Positions 9,933-20,742 of a DNA stretch of 64,000 nt are shown piece by piece. The notes under the pieces are model-generated. The model was not told where the DNA came from. It saw nothing but the letters and a program-made list of their open reading frames with translations, and made no database searches. Location of the stretch: positions 3,958,280 through 4,022,279 of the forward strand of contig CM041297.1 in NCBI GenBank assembly GCA_023052935.1, in the 5' to 3' direction. Position 1 is the stretch's first letter. Every line of letters starts with the position of its first letter. This DNA comes from Piezodorus guildinii. Lineage: Eukaryota; Arthropoda; Insecta; Hemiptera; Pentatomidae. The position numbers were made by a program, and so were the translations under genes.

Positions 9933-10867
9933 TATGTGAATAGTAAAAAAGGTCTCCAAAAGCAGAAAATCTAATCTATACATCCTAAGTGACTCCTACT
10001 ATGTTACACTCCTAGCTAATCGTTTCTATTATTAAGAAGGCCTTATAGTATAGCGCGGAGTTATGGTGGTGAGCGGGAATAGTAACTTGAAAGTGTTTTG
10101 TAGAACGGCAGAGCAAAAGCACGTTGAAATCATACACCAAGCAAATGTGAGTACAATATTAAACAAAGCATGATAAAGATGTGCAGAGGCTATTTATTGA
10201 CAGCACTTAAATGCATATTCTAAATCAGTATCACGCGTGCCAAACTCGGTCAAAGGCCTTTATTGAATTTAAATAATAAAAATAATGCTTAGCTCTTAAC
10301 TTTTACAATCTAATACAACCCTGGATCCGCCTAATTACGTTTCCAATTGAAGATCAAACGACAGCCGCGGTGCAATGACCAAGCGACAGGACAGGATACG
10401 GACGAGGGCGAGGATACAGTACGTTAGGTGCAAAGGACCTAGCGCTCATGCAAAGCTAGCGATTTATTTAAATCAAAACGGATGTGCCACCCCGTACCTT
10501 CGTAGTGTGATACATTACCTCTCTTTGCTGAATATCTTTAAATGTAATAGCAACACTCCGGAGGTGGCAGGAGTCGGGATTATAGAAGCTGTTGGCTGTT
10601 GTTAGAGTCGAAACGAGGGGTTATTTAAAATATATATTTATATTTATAAACGCAAGTTATCACTCTATTAGTTATAAGATTTCGTAAATTGTAATGGTTC
10701 TGAAGCTGAAACTTTTAATTGAGATTCCTCTTATATTCTAGATTTGCGATAATGCCAAGAGGTTATCATGACCAAATAACTCAAAAAGGATTCATCTCCT
10801 ACTCATTTGAAAGGTGATCGAATATCTAAAAAGAACGTGAAAGCAAAATCATCTTAATCTGTTAGTG
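9933..10867. other. no recognisable gene or repeat
   Basis: Unique AT-rich sequence. A 76-codon plus frame at 10375-10605 in a GC-richer patch has no motif, no supporting splice signals and no second copy. Confidence 0.45.
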
Positions 10868-10939
10868 GCGACTTTAACTTAGAATGAAAATAAAAATTAA
10901 AAGTCCTTAAAATATGAAAATCGGGCATATCCCTTGAAA
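10868..10939 (-). repeat. short dispersed repeat (family M) hosting a Helitron
   Basis: On the minus strand, TTTCAAGGGATATGCCCGA and TTTTCATATTTTAAGGAC also occur at 51275-51345 and 51590-51655. The Helitron at 10940 interrupts it. Confidence 0.65.
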
Positions 10940-11365
10940 TTAGCCCTTTTCGGGCGTACTTCGTCTGCGTACCTTTCTGTTAATATGATCACTATTAAGA
11001 ATATATTTTTAAATACTTATGCGTAAATGATATTTTTAGTATTATTTTCTTGTGGCTGAAGAACATACTGATTTTCTCCGCAACCCGATCTTGACAATCC
11101 GACATATAATTGGCCGTGTGATAAGCAGTCTTGACGTAAATCGATTCATTCAAATCACTTAGAATCATTGGGATGCGATGTTAATTATACCAGTTTTTTT
11201 TTTTTTTCCGATTTGGTCGCAGCGTGATGTTATATAGCCCAAAGTCTTCCTCGGTAAATGGACTATCCAACACAAAAAGAATATTTTAATTCGAACCTGT
11301 AGTTTCTGAGATTAGCGCGTTCAAACAAACAAACAAACTTTTTAGCTTTATAATATTAGTATAGA
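10940..11365 (-). mobile_element. short Helitron with canonical ends
   Basis: On the minus strand the element starts TCTATACTAATATTATAAAG (11365) and ends with the hairpin GCCC-GAAAA-GGGC directly followed by CTAA (10940). The flanks are A on the 5' side and T on the 3' side, so all Helitron hallmarks are met: 5' TC, 3' hairpin plus CTRR, A/T insertion and no target duplication. Its 426 bp keep only the last part of the helicase. A sister copy at 20635-21570 has the same ends. Confidence 0.88.
11017..11142 (-). pseudogene. Helitron RepHel helicase C-terminus, remnant
   Basis: The minus frame reads DLRQDCLSHGQLYVGLSRSG and, further on, ENQYVLQPQENNTKNIIYA then stop. The SHGQLYVxLSR block is helicase motif VI (PIF1-like) of Helitron RepHel proteins, and the N-I-V/I-Y ending near the stop is also usual. 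About 40 codons remain of a protein normally over 1,000 residues long. The Rep nickase and helicase motifs I-V have been lost by internal deletion, so the element is non-autonomous. Confidence 0.85.
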
Positions 11366-12220
11366 TAAACACAATATTTTCTTTCTGAGTTAATTTTCAA
11401 GTACGACGAACTCATAATCCGTTAGTAATAAAGTTTTAATTGGTCAAAGTGGAAGTTTTTTTTTTTGTGAAACTTGTAATAATATATTTATTTATCTTTA
11501 GGGCAATCCCTGAACTAAAAACTGGCCAACCAAGAATTGCTATTAAAGAATATTTATACCTCTTATTTTTCCTATTTTATGGAAGGTATTCTAGTCGGTA
11601 AGTAAGTTCCTTGGGAAAACCATTGCTTTCCCACAAGATGCCCCAGGCTATCACTGAAAGATTATAAAAGCCTTTGAAAGCTGTTTCAATAAAGCCGTGA
11701 CAGTAGAATAGACTGACTGTGAATAGACGAGGAGGATGGGATGTGGTGACAGTTGTGTGGGTAAGGTCCTGGCTCTATCTGTGACAATGGGACCACGTGC
11801 TGCCTCTATAATACTGTCGGCTACTATCGCGGCAGTAATGGGCTGGGAGATTACTCTCGGTTGGTCAGGCCCGAGCAATGGAAGGTTAATGGATACTAAT
11901 GCGTAAGTCTTCTTGTGTATGATAGTAGTGGTGTACTTCCCGCAGGTTCAATAGGATCAGTACATATCCCTTCTCAGCTCTTTATATCTTTATAGCTGCT
12001 TTTATGCTGTATAAACTAGATAATCGATTTAAAACGACATTTTTCAAAACACTGTCTGTATACGCTGAGCTATCCGTGGAAGAACAGTACTTTCAAGTGA
12101 TAACTCAAATTGTAAGGGTGGTTCGATTAAAAAAATAGTGGACAGTATAGATTAAAAAAAAAATGACAATAATGGAAGCAAACAACGAATCACAATACAT
12201 TTATTAAACTATAATACATA
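11366..12220. other. no recognisable gene
   Basis: AT-rich sequence with a somewhat GC-richer patch at 11640-11890. The 75-codon minus frame there (11651-11878) has no motif. Confidence 0.4.
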
Positions 12221-12224
12221 TAAA

Positions 12225-12600
12225 CGAGATAAGAAACAAAATTAACCTAATAAATTGATATGAGAAAGATGAGAAACAAAATTAACCTAATTATATTTAA
12301 ACAGCTGTAAGAAAATGTAGAAAATAAAATAAACCTAATTTAAATATTGAAGAAAATATGAGAAACAAACTTAACTTAATAAAATACTTAAAGATGTAAA
12401 AAATATATGAATCAAAATTAAACAGTTTTAAGAATGAAAATTAGGAAATTAAATGTTCCAATAATGGATATAGATAGGTTATATTCACGTAAAGATGTCC
12501 AGTTGAGTGTTGAAGAAAACGACCGCAGGGCGGCTAGAACGAAGTCGTCTTGAGTATTGAAGAAAATAATCTCAGGGCAGCTCTTTCAAGTTCCAAGGGA
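12225..12600. repeat. two degenerate tandem repeats
   Basis: At 12225-12420, four diverged units of about 45 bp share AGAAACAAAATTAACCTAAT. At 12511-12600, two units of about 45 bp share GAGTGTTGAAGAAAA and CAGGGCGGCT. Confidence 0.6.
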
Positions 12601-13030
12601 AACGATAAGAAGATGAAGAAATACATTACGTTTGCAAACGTTCGAAATTTCTTTAGAGGAGACTTGGACCTATATACGGCACAGCTTCACCGTTCAGACG
12701 CTACTTAATGTACGACTCGCCTCGAGGCAGTAATAAAACAATTAAAGTACGATCGTCTTTTTTTTTCTTTTTCTTCTATTATTCTTCACTTTCTTGGCAA
12801 AAACTTTTAATTATATTTATGATCACTATTTTTAAAACTAATAAATAATGATACAAACAAAATGATCTTATGATAAAAATTATAGAGTTTTTAATTTTCA
12901 ATTTAACAGCCATGAAAAACCTTATCAGGCCATAACATATGGCGTGAACACTGTCTATATACATTTCAATTTCTAATCGATTATTGACTATTAAGCAATA
13001 AGTTATTTAAATTGCGTGCTTAACATTAAA
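12601..13030. other. no recognisable gene
   Basis: AT-rich sequence with a pyrimidine stretch at 12757-12777 and a 61-codon minus frame without motif. Confidence 0.4.
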
Positions 13031-13152
13031 AGGGAGCGGCGTGGTCTAGTGGATAGAGCACTAGCCTACTGTTCTTCGGGTCTCGGGGTTGAACCTGTTG
13101 TATGGAGACCCTCATGGGGCATACCCAGCCTCTACAAAGTGTGTACCTAATT
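13031..13152 (+). mobile_element. SINE3 (tRNA-like head)
   Basis: GGAGCGGCGTGGTCTAGTGG carries an A box (TGGTCTAGTGG). It is followed by ATAGAGCACTAGCC and the B box GGGGTTGAACCTG about 45 bp on. The body, ACCCTCATGGGGCATACCCAG then CTCTACAAAGTG, matches the minus-strand copy at 57625-57805, which has a cleaner B box. It is not a functional tRNA: the anticodon arm is oversized and no acceptor stem closes. Confidence 0.75.
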
Positions 13153-13265
13153 TTTTTAAAAAACTTATCTATGATTGGCGTCTAACATGGCGACCTCCTC
13201 ATTGAGGTCTAGAACAGAGAACCCAGATTTTGTGCAAAAGTAGCCAGGCATCGCTAGTGTAATTA

Positions 13266-13690
13266 AAAACTCGGTTGTGCCCTTGGGCCACTTCAACGTG
13301 ACAACCTCAACGTTAACGACAAACATAAGTAATAGATGATATGTAGTAAATAAATTATGATGCATGAATGAATTAGTACAATTTATTTTTTCAACCATAT
13401 ATACATCAGAAATTATGATTTTACACTTAAGATCCTATTTACTACTGGACGATGATATGAGAAATACGATATTATAGGCAACAATTCAGCAGTTATATGC
13501 ACAACAGCATCCCCCATTCATGCAACATGATACTCAATGACTCATCAGCACGCGTCACAGACACTACCCCCACTCCTTGACGATCAACTTTGACTCTTGC
13601 GAATGCGCACACGTACATGGTAACGCGACACAACTTTTTCGTTCATGCACCCATCAATTTATAAGACTTTGTCACGTCAAAAGGTGGGCA
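13266..13690 (-). mobile_element. MITE-like inverted-repeat element (copy 2)
   Basis: Inverse of 5047-5512: CTCGGTTGTGCCC at 13270, CAACGTGACAACCTCAACG, the shared block around TTTACACTTAAGATCCTATT, and TGTCACGTCAAAA at the far end. Together the two copies define an element of about 420-465 bp with GTGACAAC-type inverted ends. Confidence 0.6.
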
Positions 13691-13942
13691 AGCAAGGAAC
13701 ATCCAGTTACCATTAAAGATACTGCTCGTGGGACCGACAAAATTTACAGCTTCTACACGCTAGTCTACCACCATTTCTTACAACTCCCTGAAAGAAGTTG
13801 GCAGAGGGACCATATTGCTTCATTAGAATCCCATATCAAGTCCAGCAACGATAGATCTATCATGATAAAGTAAAACATACACGTCTGCCAACTCAAAACG
13901 GGTGGATTACAAAATGGCGGCTATTCAAAAGAGGACAAAAAA
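13691..13942. repeat. short unique stretch plus shared 45-bp block
   Basis: Bases 13876-13922 (CTGCCAACTCAAAACGGGTG, then GATTACAAAATGG) recur inverted at about 15568-15612. Each block lies next to a Fam-H copy, so it is likely part of another repeat that served as target. Confidence 0.5.
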
Positions 13943-14897
13943 TCTGGTGCGGGCAACACACGACTTTCACTTACCTCCGTTTTTAAAACCGATTAAAGAA
14001 TTTTCAAATACAGTAAGAGATCAAAATAAGTGAAACCATTAAAGAATTAGTTATGGAATTTCTATAGAAACGTGTGTTTTATTAAAAAATCTATTATATC
14101 ATTATCTTAAATAAACAGTTAGTTTTATGTTTATTTCATCACTCTCTATTAACTTTTAAAAGCTTGTGTTCAGAAACGTGTGTTTTATTAAAAAATCTAT
14201 TATATTATTATCTAAAATAATCAGTTAGTTATATGTTTATTTCATCACTCTCTATTAACTTTTAAGAGGTTGTGTTCAGAAACGTGTGTTTTATTAAAAA
14301 ATCTATTATATTATTATCTTAAATAATCAATTAGTTTTATGTTTATTTCATCACTCTCTATTAACTTTTAAAAGCTTGAGTATAAGATAATATTTTTTCT
14401 AAAATCTTTAGCTTTCCGTTAACAAGATAATATAGTTATTTTTTTTTAATCTACAAAATTAAAGGTACTTTAGGGGTAACTTAAAATATCGGCATTTAAG
14501 CCCTGTCAGACCTTTTTAATCAGAATAAAACCTACATGATATTAAAGCCCATTAAATTTTACATCGATATAGCGAGTTTAATCAAAATCGTCGTAACCGT
14601 TTGCGAGAAAATCGAAAAAAGGTGCAAAATGCATGGTATAAAGTGGATCTTCTGGTTAGCTCATTTTGATGAAAAAAGTTTTGTCACGTCTCGGGCTTAT
14701 AGATGTCTTAACTATGAAATTTAAGTTTCATAGGACTTACCGTTTCCGCCCGAGAGTTAACACACACACACCTTTTTGCGGGACTTGGTTATTTGGACTC
14801 AGGGGACCCTAAAACGTGTAATTCCGTTGAAAACTAGAATTCGAAAATTTTCACGATCGCAATACTTTCCCTTACTATATATATATTTAGTGAAAGT
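13943..14897 (-). mobile_element. Fam-H full-length copy with internal triplication (955 bp)
   Basis: Runs from TCTGGTGCGGGCAACACACG (after six A) through ACTTTCACTTACC to TTTAGTGAAAGT. The CACACACACA slot lies at 14762. A 106-bp internal unit occurs three times (14067-14384), which accounts for the extra length over the usual 850 bp. Confidence 0.9.
14067..14384. repeat. three tandem 106-bp units inside Fam-H
   Basis: Units start at 14067, 14173 and 14279, each with GAAACGTGTGTTTTATTAAA and TTCATCACTCTCTATTAAC. Other Fam-H copies have one. Confidence 0.92.
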
Positions 14898-15626
14898 AAA
14901 AAGACGATATTCCCACTCATTCGACCATGAGTTTATTTTTTACCTCATAATACTAAGCGATAATACGAATCAAACGACGCTAATCTGCTTATAGGTGGGT
15001 GGGAAGTCGCTGAAGATGCGTTTTTAGGGACAGAGATTCTGACCGATGTAACCATTGCACCGACATTATGTCGGTGAGTAATAGACCTACGGATTTCTAT
15101 TACTACTCAAATTGAAGCTAACTTTCTGCCTCGTAAAATAGTTTATAACCATTATATTGTTAGAAACAGCCCTTTCCATGATATCAACCAAATTTGATAA
15201 AAATAAGAAGTTTCTAGGTATCTGTTTTTTTTGTAAGAACCATATCTATGGTTCTAACCGTAACTATTAATCATACAGACGTGTCTTACAGCTCAAATCA
15301 AAGGTGATTAAATTATCTATATTGGTTGTTATAACGATTATCCTCATAGGATTCGCAGTTTCCATGATGGTAACAATAATTGGGATACCTCGTTTCCCGC
15401 AAAATTAATTTTTATCGTTAAATATTAGACATACAAATGACTTTTACCACTCAAATATCACTCGAAAGCTTATTAAATACTTGATGATTTACTTTATAAT
15501 GATTATCTTCATAGGATGGGCCGTTTCTATGATATGTTAGAGAAGAGTGGTATTTCCTGATATTCACTTGTTGAATGGCTGCCATCTTGTAATCCACCTG
15601 TTTTGAGTTGGCAGCCATGTATTTTT
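14898..15626. other. no gene seen
   Basis: Unique AT-rich sequence, except the 45-bp inverse partner of 13876-13922 at about 15568-15612. Confidence 0.45.
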
Positions 15627-16547
15627 ACTTTCACTTACAATATATAGTTAGGGAAAGTATTGCGATCGTGAGTATTTTCAAATTCCAGTTTTCAACATAA
15701 ATAGACATTTTAGGGTCCCCTGAGTCTAAATAACCAAGTCCCGCAAAAAGGTCTGTGTGTGGTAACTCCTGGGCGGAAACGAAAAGTCCTATGAAACTGA
15801 AATTTCATATTTGGGAAAAATATACGCCCGAGACGTTACAAAACTTTTTTTCATCAAAATAAGCTTACCAGAAGAGGCACTTTATACCATGCATTTAGCA
15901 CCTTTTTTCGATTTTCCTGAAATCGGTTCCCACGATTTTGATTGAACTCCCCACACCAATGTAAAATTTAATAGGCCTTAACATCATGTAGGTTTCATTC
16001 TGATTAAAGTGGTCTGACAGGGCTTAAATGCCGATATTTTAAATTTTCTTTCTCTAAAGTACCTTTAATTTGTTTGTTTGTTTATTTATTTAGCGTCACT
16101 TTATGCTACTTAATTTTGTAGATTCTATAAAAATAACCATATTATCTTGTTACCATTGATAAATAGCATCTAAATACGTAAGTTTTGCGAATTTGATAAG
16201 CAACTAAAGGAGAAAACAGAAAAAATATTTTTTTAATGCAATTTTTTGTTTTTGAGAATAAGAACAGTAATATACGTGTATGATATACCGTTGGAAAGCT
16301 GAAGATTTTAGAAAAAATATTACCTTATACACAAGCTTTTAAAATGTAATGGGCAGTGATGAAAAGGCGATAAAAATTTTAGATAATAATATAATATATT
16401 TTTTAATAAAACACATGATTCTATGGAAATTCCATTTAATTAATTCTTAAATGGTTTCACTCATTTTCATCTCAAACTGTACTTGAAAATTATTTAATCG
16501 ATTTTAAAAACAGAGGTAAGTGAAAGTCGTGTGTTGCCCGCACCAGA
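15627..16547 (+). mobile_element. Fam-H full-length copy (921 bp)
   Basis: Reads from the hairpin end, ACTTTCACTTAC at 15627, to GTAAGTGAAAGTCGTGTG and TTGCCCGCACCAGA (16547), followed by six T. It carries a 38-bp SINE1 tail insertion at 16072-16109. Confidence 0.9.
16065..16116 (-). mobile_element. SINE1 tail-only insertion with 7-bp target duplication
   Basis: The 38 bp GTTTGTTTGTTTATTTATTT then AGCGTCACTTTATGCTAC are the extreme 3' end of SINE1. TTAATTT flanks both sides (16065-16071, 16110-16116). The host Fam-H copy continues uninterrupted on either side. Confidence 0.85.
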
Positions 16548-17243
16548 TTTTTTGCTTTATCATGATAGATGCTTTGCATAAAATATACTAATTTTTTTTT
16601 TAATGGGTTGCTTTTTTCGTTGTTGGCTCACGGACTTATAGGGTCTTTCGGTTTGGTGCAGAAAAAGAAGATATCTCAGCGTGGCTCAGACAATCTGCTA
16701 TAGATAAATATATCATATATTTTACCGTAGTTCCGCAGACCATTACACCACGTTTCTAACACACAATAATAGCCCATTGTTCCAGATATCTCGTGTAATA
16801 TTATTAACTCCCCTTATCCGATCTGTTTAGCTTCGCTGGATGTTCCGACAGAAGGTTATGTATTAAGGTGGGCGGCGAAGTGCACTCTAGGGCGGCCATT
16901 TAGGTCGCGGCTGAGTAAGGCATTGGCTGGGCGTCCGCTGCCTTCTAGATAGTATTCATCTTCATCCCACGCCTTCACTGCCACCTGTATAGATCATTAG
17001 TGAGGATCCATTTGTTTCTTTCAGTTTATTAATTAAAAAAAAATAATAGGTTTTTTTAATGAAATTTCAATTCAGCATTTCTTATCTTAAGACCTTGTCT
17101 TGAACTAAAAAAAAACTTCTGCCAAGTAGGTCAGTACAACCTCATCATTTCATTTGCAACATTATGAGATAATTAAATATTTTTTGAATAAACTTACGTC
17201 TTTGTAGGCTAGGAGTAACCGCCCTTTTTTCATAATAAAAAAA
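16548..17243. other. no gene seen; GC-richer patch at 16800-17000
   Basis: The patch includes GGTGGGCGGCGAAG and GGGCGGCCATTTAGG but no open frame over 60 codons and no repeat partner. Confidence 0.4.
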
Positions 17244-18095
17244 TCTTGTGCGGGCAACACACGACCTTCACTTTTTTAAAATCGATTAAAGAATTTTCAA
17301 GTACAGTAAGAGATAAAAATTAGTAAACCATTAAAGAATTAATTAAAACGAACATCTATAGAAACTAAAATAATTAGTTAGTTTTTTCCGGCTTTTCATC
17401 ACTCTCTATTAACTTTTAAAAGCTTGTGTATAAGATAATATTTTTTTCTAAAATCTTCAGCTTTCCAACGGTATATTATACACGTATATTACTGTTCTTA
17501 AGTTCAAAAACAAAAAAATGCAATAAAAACAATATTAATTCAGTTTTCTCCTATAGTTGTTTTTTATACTGGCACAACTTACATATTTACCTGTTTTTCA
17601 TCAGTAGTAACAAGATAATATAGTTATTTTTATATAATCAACAAAATTAAAGGTACTTCAGGGAAAGAAAATTTAAAATATCGGCATTTAAGGCCTGTCA
17701 GACTGTTTTAATCAGAACGAAACCTACATGACGTTTAATCCAATTAAATTTTACATCGATATAGTGAGTTTAAATAAAATCGTCGGAACCGTTTTTGAGA
17801 AAATCGAAAAAAGGTGCAAAATGCGTGGTATAAAGTGGCTCTTCTGGTAAGCTCATTTTGATGAAAAAGGTTTTGTTACGTCTCGGGCGTATAGTTGTCT
17901 TAAATATGAAATTTCAGTTCCATAGGACTATTTGTTTCCGCCCGGGAGTTACCACATACAGACAGACAGACCTTTTTGCGGGACTTGGTTATTTGGACTC
18001 AGGGGACCCTAAAACGTGTATTTTCGTTGAAAGCTGGAATTCGAAACTTTTCACGATCGCAATACTTTCTCTTACTATACATTGTAAGTGAAAGT
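17244..18095 (-). mobile_element. Fam-H full-length copy (852 bp)
   Basis: TCTTGTGCGGGCAACACACG after seven A, ending ATTGTAAGTGAAAGT. The subterminal repeat near the leader is damaged (CTTCACTTTTTT). The microsatellite slot reads ACAGACAGACAGACC. Confidence 0.88.
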
Positions 18096-18214
18096 AAAAA
18101 AATATAAAATAGAAGAAGTAATTAGGATAAAATGTATGAATATAGACTGATTTTATTGGATTGTCAAATATGTCCTATCGGTTTTACAGGGTAAAATAAA
18201 AGTTAATGTATTAT

Positions 18215-18960
18215 AGACATAAAATTTATTTTAATTTACTATATCTTGGCTATTATTTAATGTGACTTTTTCCTTTCTTGTCAATAACTGCATAATGACA
18301 TGTTCATACAATTTCTGAGGTTTATTGTTTAAAAAAGTGGATTTCGATGTCATCTTCTTTTTGGAATTTTTTTCTATTCATGAAGTTCTGCAAAAACCGG
18401 AATGAGTGGTAGCCACTTGGAGCTAGGCCTGGTGAATAGGGAGGGTGGGGCCAAAAGTCCCGTCCAACTCTTAATAATTTCTTGCGAGTGACCAATGAGG
18501 TTTGGGGCGTAGTGTTTTCTTAGTGGAACAAAAAACCCTTCCGATTTGCTAGTTCTGGACGTTTATTTTTATTTGGTCGTGCCAATGTTGTTAATTGTAG
18601 GTAGTATAGAGTTCAATCAAGTCCTGATGGCAATAACTGATAGAAAATAACACCCCTGAAATCCCTGTGGAAAGCATCATCTTCTTTGGATGCAATCCGG
18701 GTTTCGACATTGTTCTAGGAGTCTGACTACTGTCTTCAAGATTTTTTACGGATTATACTACCTTAAAATATCCATTTTACATCTTCTGTTACTAACTGTT
18801 TTCAAACATGGGTCGTTTCCTTAGATAATCGTAAACAGAAATGCCTTTTACCAAGATGACTTTGATTAGAGAGTAAGGGACCAAACATTAAGTCTGGATG
18901 GATCTTGTTCAACTGTTTTTTTTTTTTACGGTTGTATTTGAGACATCCGGGGCCATAGTA
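18215..18960 (-). pseudogene. mariner transposase remnant, catalytic half (lineage 2)
   Basis: The minus strand at about 18560-18340 reads TSLVTRKKLLRVGRDFWPHP then PYSPGLAPSGYHSFRFLQNF. This is the region around the last two catalytic acidic residues of mariner transposases. Where the family has PYSPDL this copy has PYSPGL, so the last aspartate is lost. The upstream DNARPH-type motif is reduced to NTTPQ. Further upstream (about 18780-18600) frameshifted pieces resemble the central domain: SKPGLHPKKMM and a GVxFYxLLP-like block. Stops and shifts throughout make it inactive. No inverted terminal repeats were identified. Confidence 0.78.
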
Positions 18961-18984
18961 ATCTCTCGCAATGATTGGGTGTTT

Positions 18985-19870
18985 TTTATTTATCAATAAT
19001 AATAATAATAATAGGCTTACCGAACCCGAAGGTTCGATGCCGATACCACCAAACTCTGTCCACACAGACTCGTCCAATGTTTACCGTTCCAGCCCAAGCC
19101 CTCGAAATCAGCCTTAACGCAACCCTCCCATCTCCGCTTCGGCCTACCTTTCGGACGCCTACCAGTCGGGTACAAGTTCCCCAATTCCGCGTTGTGCAAC
19201 CTTCTAAACTCCCCAGTGTCCTCATCTCTCTTCGGACCAAATACTTTACGCAATACCTTATTTTCGAAAACCTTAAGCCGTTGTTCATCCTTCAAAGTAA
19301 GCGGCCACGTTTCACATCTGTAAAGGGCCGTTGGAAGAATAACAGTTTTATAAATTCTAACCTTTAAGTTTTTAGATAGAAGCCGCGAGCTAAGTAACTT
19401 AGCAACTGAATAATTACACGCATTTCCCGCATTTAACCGGGACTTTATTTCTTCCTGGATTTCATTTTTTCTTGTTATCATTGAACCTAAATACTGAATT
19501 TCTCTACTTGTTCAAAAGTATGCCCTGATACATCAATATCACCAAGATCGCCACCGTTTCTGCTACTAATCATATATTTCGTCTTATCGGTATTTAATTC
19601 GAGTCCTATTTCTTTACCGGTTTTTATTAACACACTTGTATTTAGTTGTATGGTTTCCGTGTCTTCACCTAGCAGTACCAAATCATTGGCATACCCTAAC
19701 ACCGGAATCACCTTTTCTATGACATATTCTAAAGCTATATTAAATAACACAGGTGAAAATTTATCAACAATGGACTTAACATTTCTTTTTTCAATTTTAT
19801 TTGGGCAACTAGACCAATGAGCATCATTTATGTCAAAATTTCCTGAATGAATTTTGCAAAACAAGTTTTA
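18985..19870 (-). pseudogene. LINE-A reverse transcriptase remnant, 3' end
   Basis: Two minus frames join: 19864-19487 and 19481-19017. The first has SPVLFNIALEYVI (before the catalytic box), VLGYANDLVLLGEDTETIQL (the YxDD box mutated to YAND) and NTDKTKYMISSRNGG. The second has NAGNACNYSV, VRIYKTVILPTALYRCETW, VFENKVLRKVFGPKRDEDTG, GRRPKGRPKRRWE and ends SASNLRVR. The YADD-to-YAND change and the frameshift near 19484 inactivate it. The 3' end runs into a (TAA/TTA)n tail at 18997-19014. This is a non-LTR element; the clade is not certain. Five more copies of its 3' end occur in the window. Confidence 0.88.
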
Positions 19871-20189
19871 CAGATATGCTCTGTTGAGGCATCATCACCA
19901 TAAACACTGTATCACCATAAAGTTTCTATAAGAATTTGGAGTTCGCTTACTTTTTTTAAATAATACAACAAAACATGCCGATTATGAATGATATTTTCTT
20001 CCATATTCACAGTGCAATAGCAAATACAGTACTAAGCTAGTTCCAATAAGAGCTAACAGATATAGTTGTTGAGAAATTACAAACAATATAAACAATCTAT
20101 CTTAAGGATTAATTCATCAGATAAGAAGTGTATCATAATGACATCAAACTCAATAGAAAAACCGAAAGGACTTATTTGCCAACCCAATA
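19871..20189. other. no gene seen
   Basis: AT-rich; the first 60 bp may be further decayed LINE-A sequence. Confidence 0.4.
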
Positions 20190-20440
20190 TTTATGGCGCG
20201 GTGTGGCCGAGCTGACAAACGCGCCTGAACTTTATAGCGCCAACATCTCAACCTGGTAACCGAAGTTTGAGAATATAAAGTCATTTCGAATTCGCTTCTC
20301 GGTGCTGGGGGAGAGAGAAGAGGGAGGGGCTTTTGATTTCGGCATTAATCCCCCACCTACACTCCCTGTTTCGAGAAAATTCCCGTTTAGCCGAGAGACG
20401 AAGTTTACTCGAAGATTATTTGAACATAATAATATAAAAT
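20190..20440 (+). mobile_element. SINE2, most complete copy
   Basis: GGCGCGGTGTGGCCGAGCTG contains an A box like that of type II (Ser/Leu) tRNAs. A decayed B-box region (CTGGTAACCGAAGTTTGAG) lies about 60 bp on. The SINE2 body follows: GGGGCTTTTGATTTCGGCAT, then CCCCCACCTACACTCCCTG and CGAGAAAATTCCCGT. The tail is diverged. Confidence 0.65.
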
Positions 20441-20742
20441 TAAATGTTAAAACAAAATGTTCAAAACTGCGTGAGTGTTTAAAACTTTGAAATACAGCAA
20501 TTCATAAGTTTATGAAGTTCGTTAACGCTTTGATAAACCGAATGTGTATGTTTGCTGTGGAAGAAGCACAGATACTTGCCGCTCGACAAAGTTTTGCTCA
20601 CTTGTTTTCACCTTGGGATCCATTTTATATATAACTAACTGTTACCCGCGATTATGATCGCTATTGAGAACATTTAAAAGAATATATTTTAAAGTACTTC
20701 GGCGTAAGTGATATTTTTATTATAGTTTTATTTTCTTGTAGT

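Noticed and set aside
13031..13110. Possible functional tRNA gene
   Set aside because: The A and B boxes are good, but the anticodon arm is too long and no acceptor stem closes; a second SINE-like copy exists at 57625-57805.
18975..19367. 130-codon plus frame over LINE-A
   Set aside because: It is the antisense shadow of the reverse transcriptase remnant on the minus strand; the same applies to 20801-21196.
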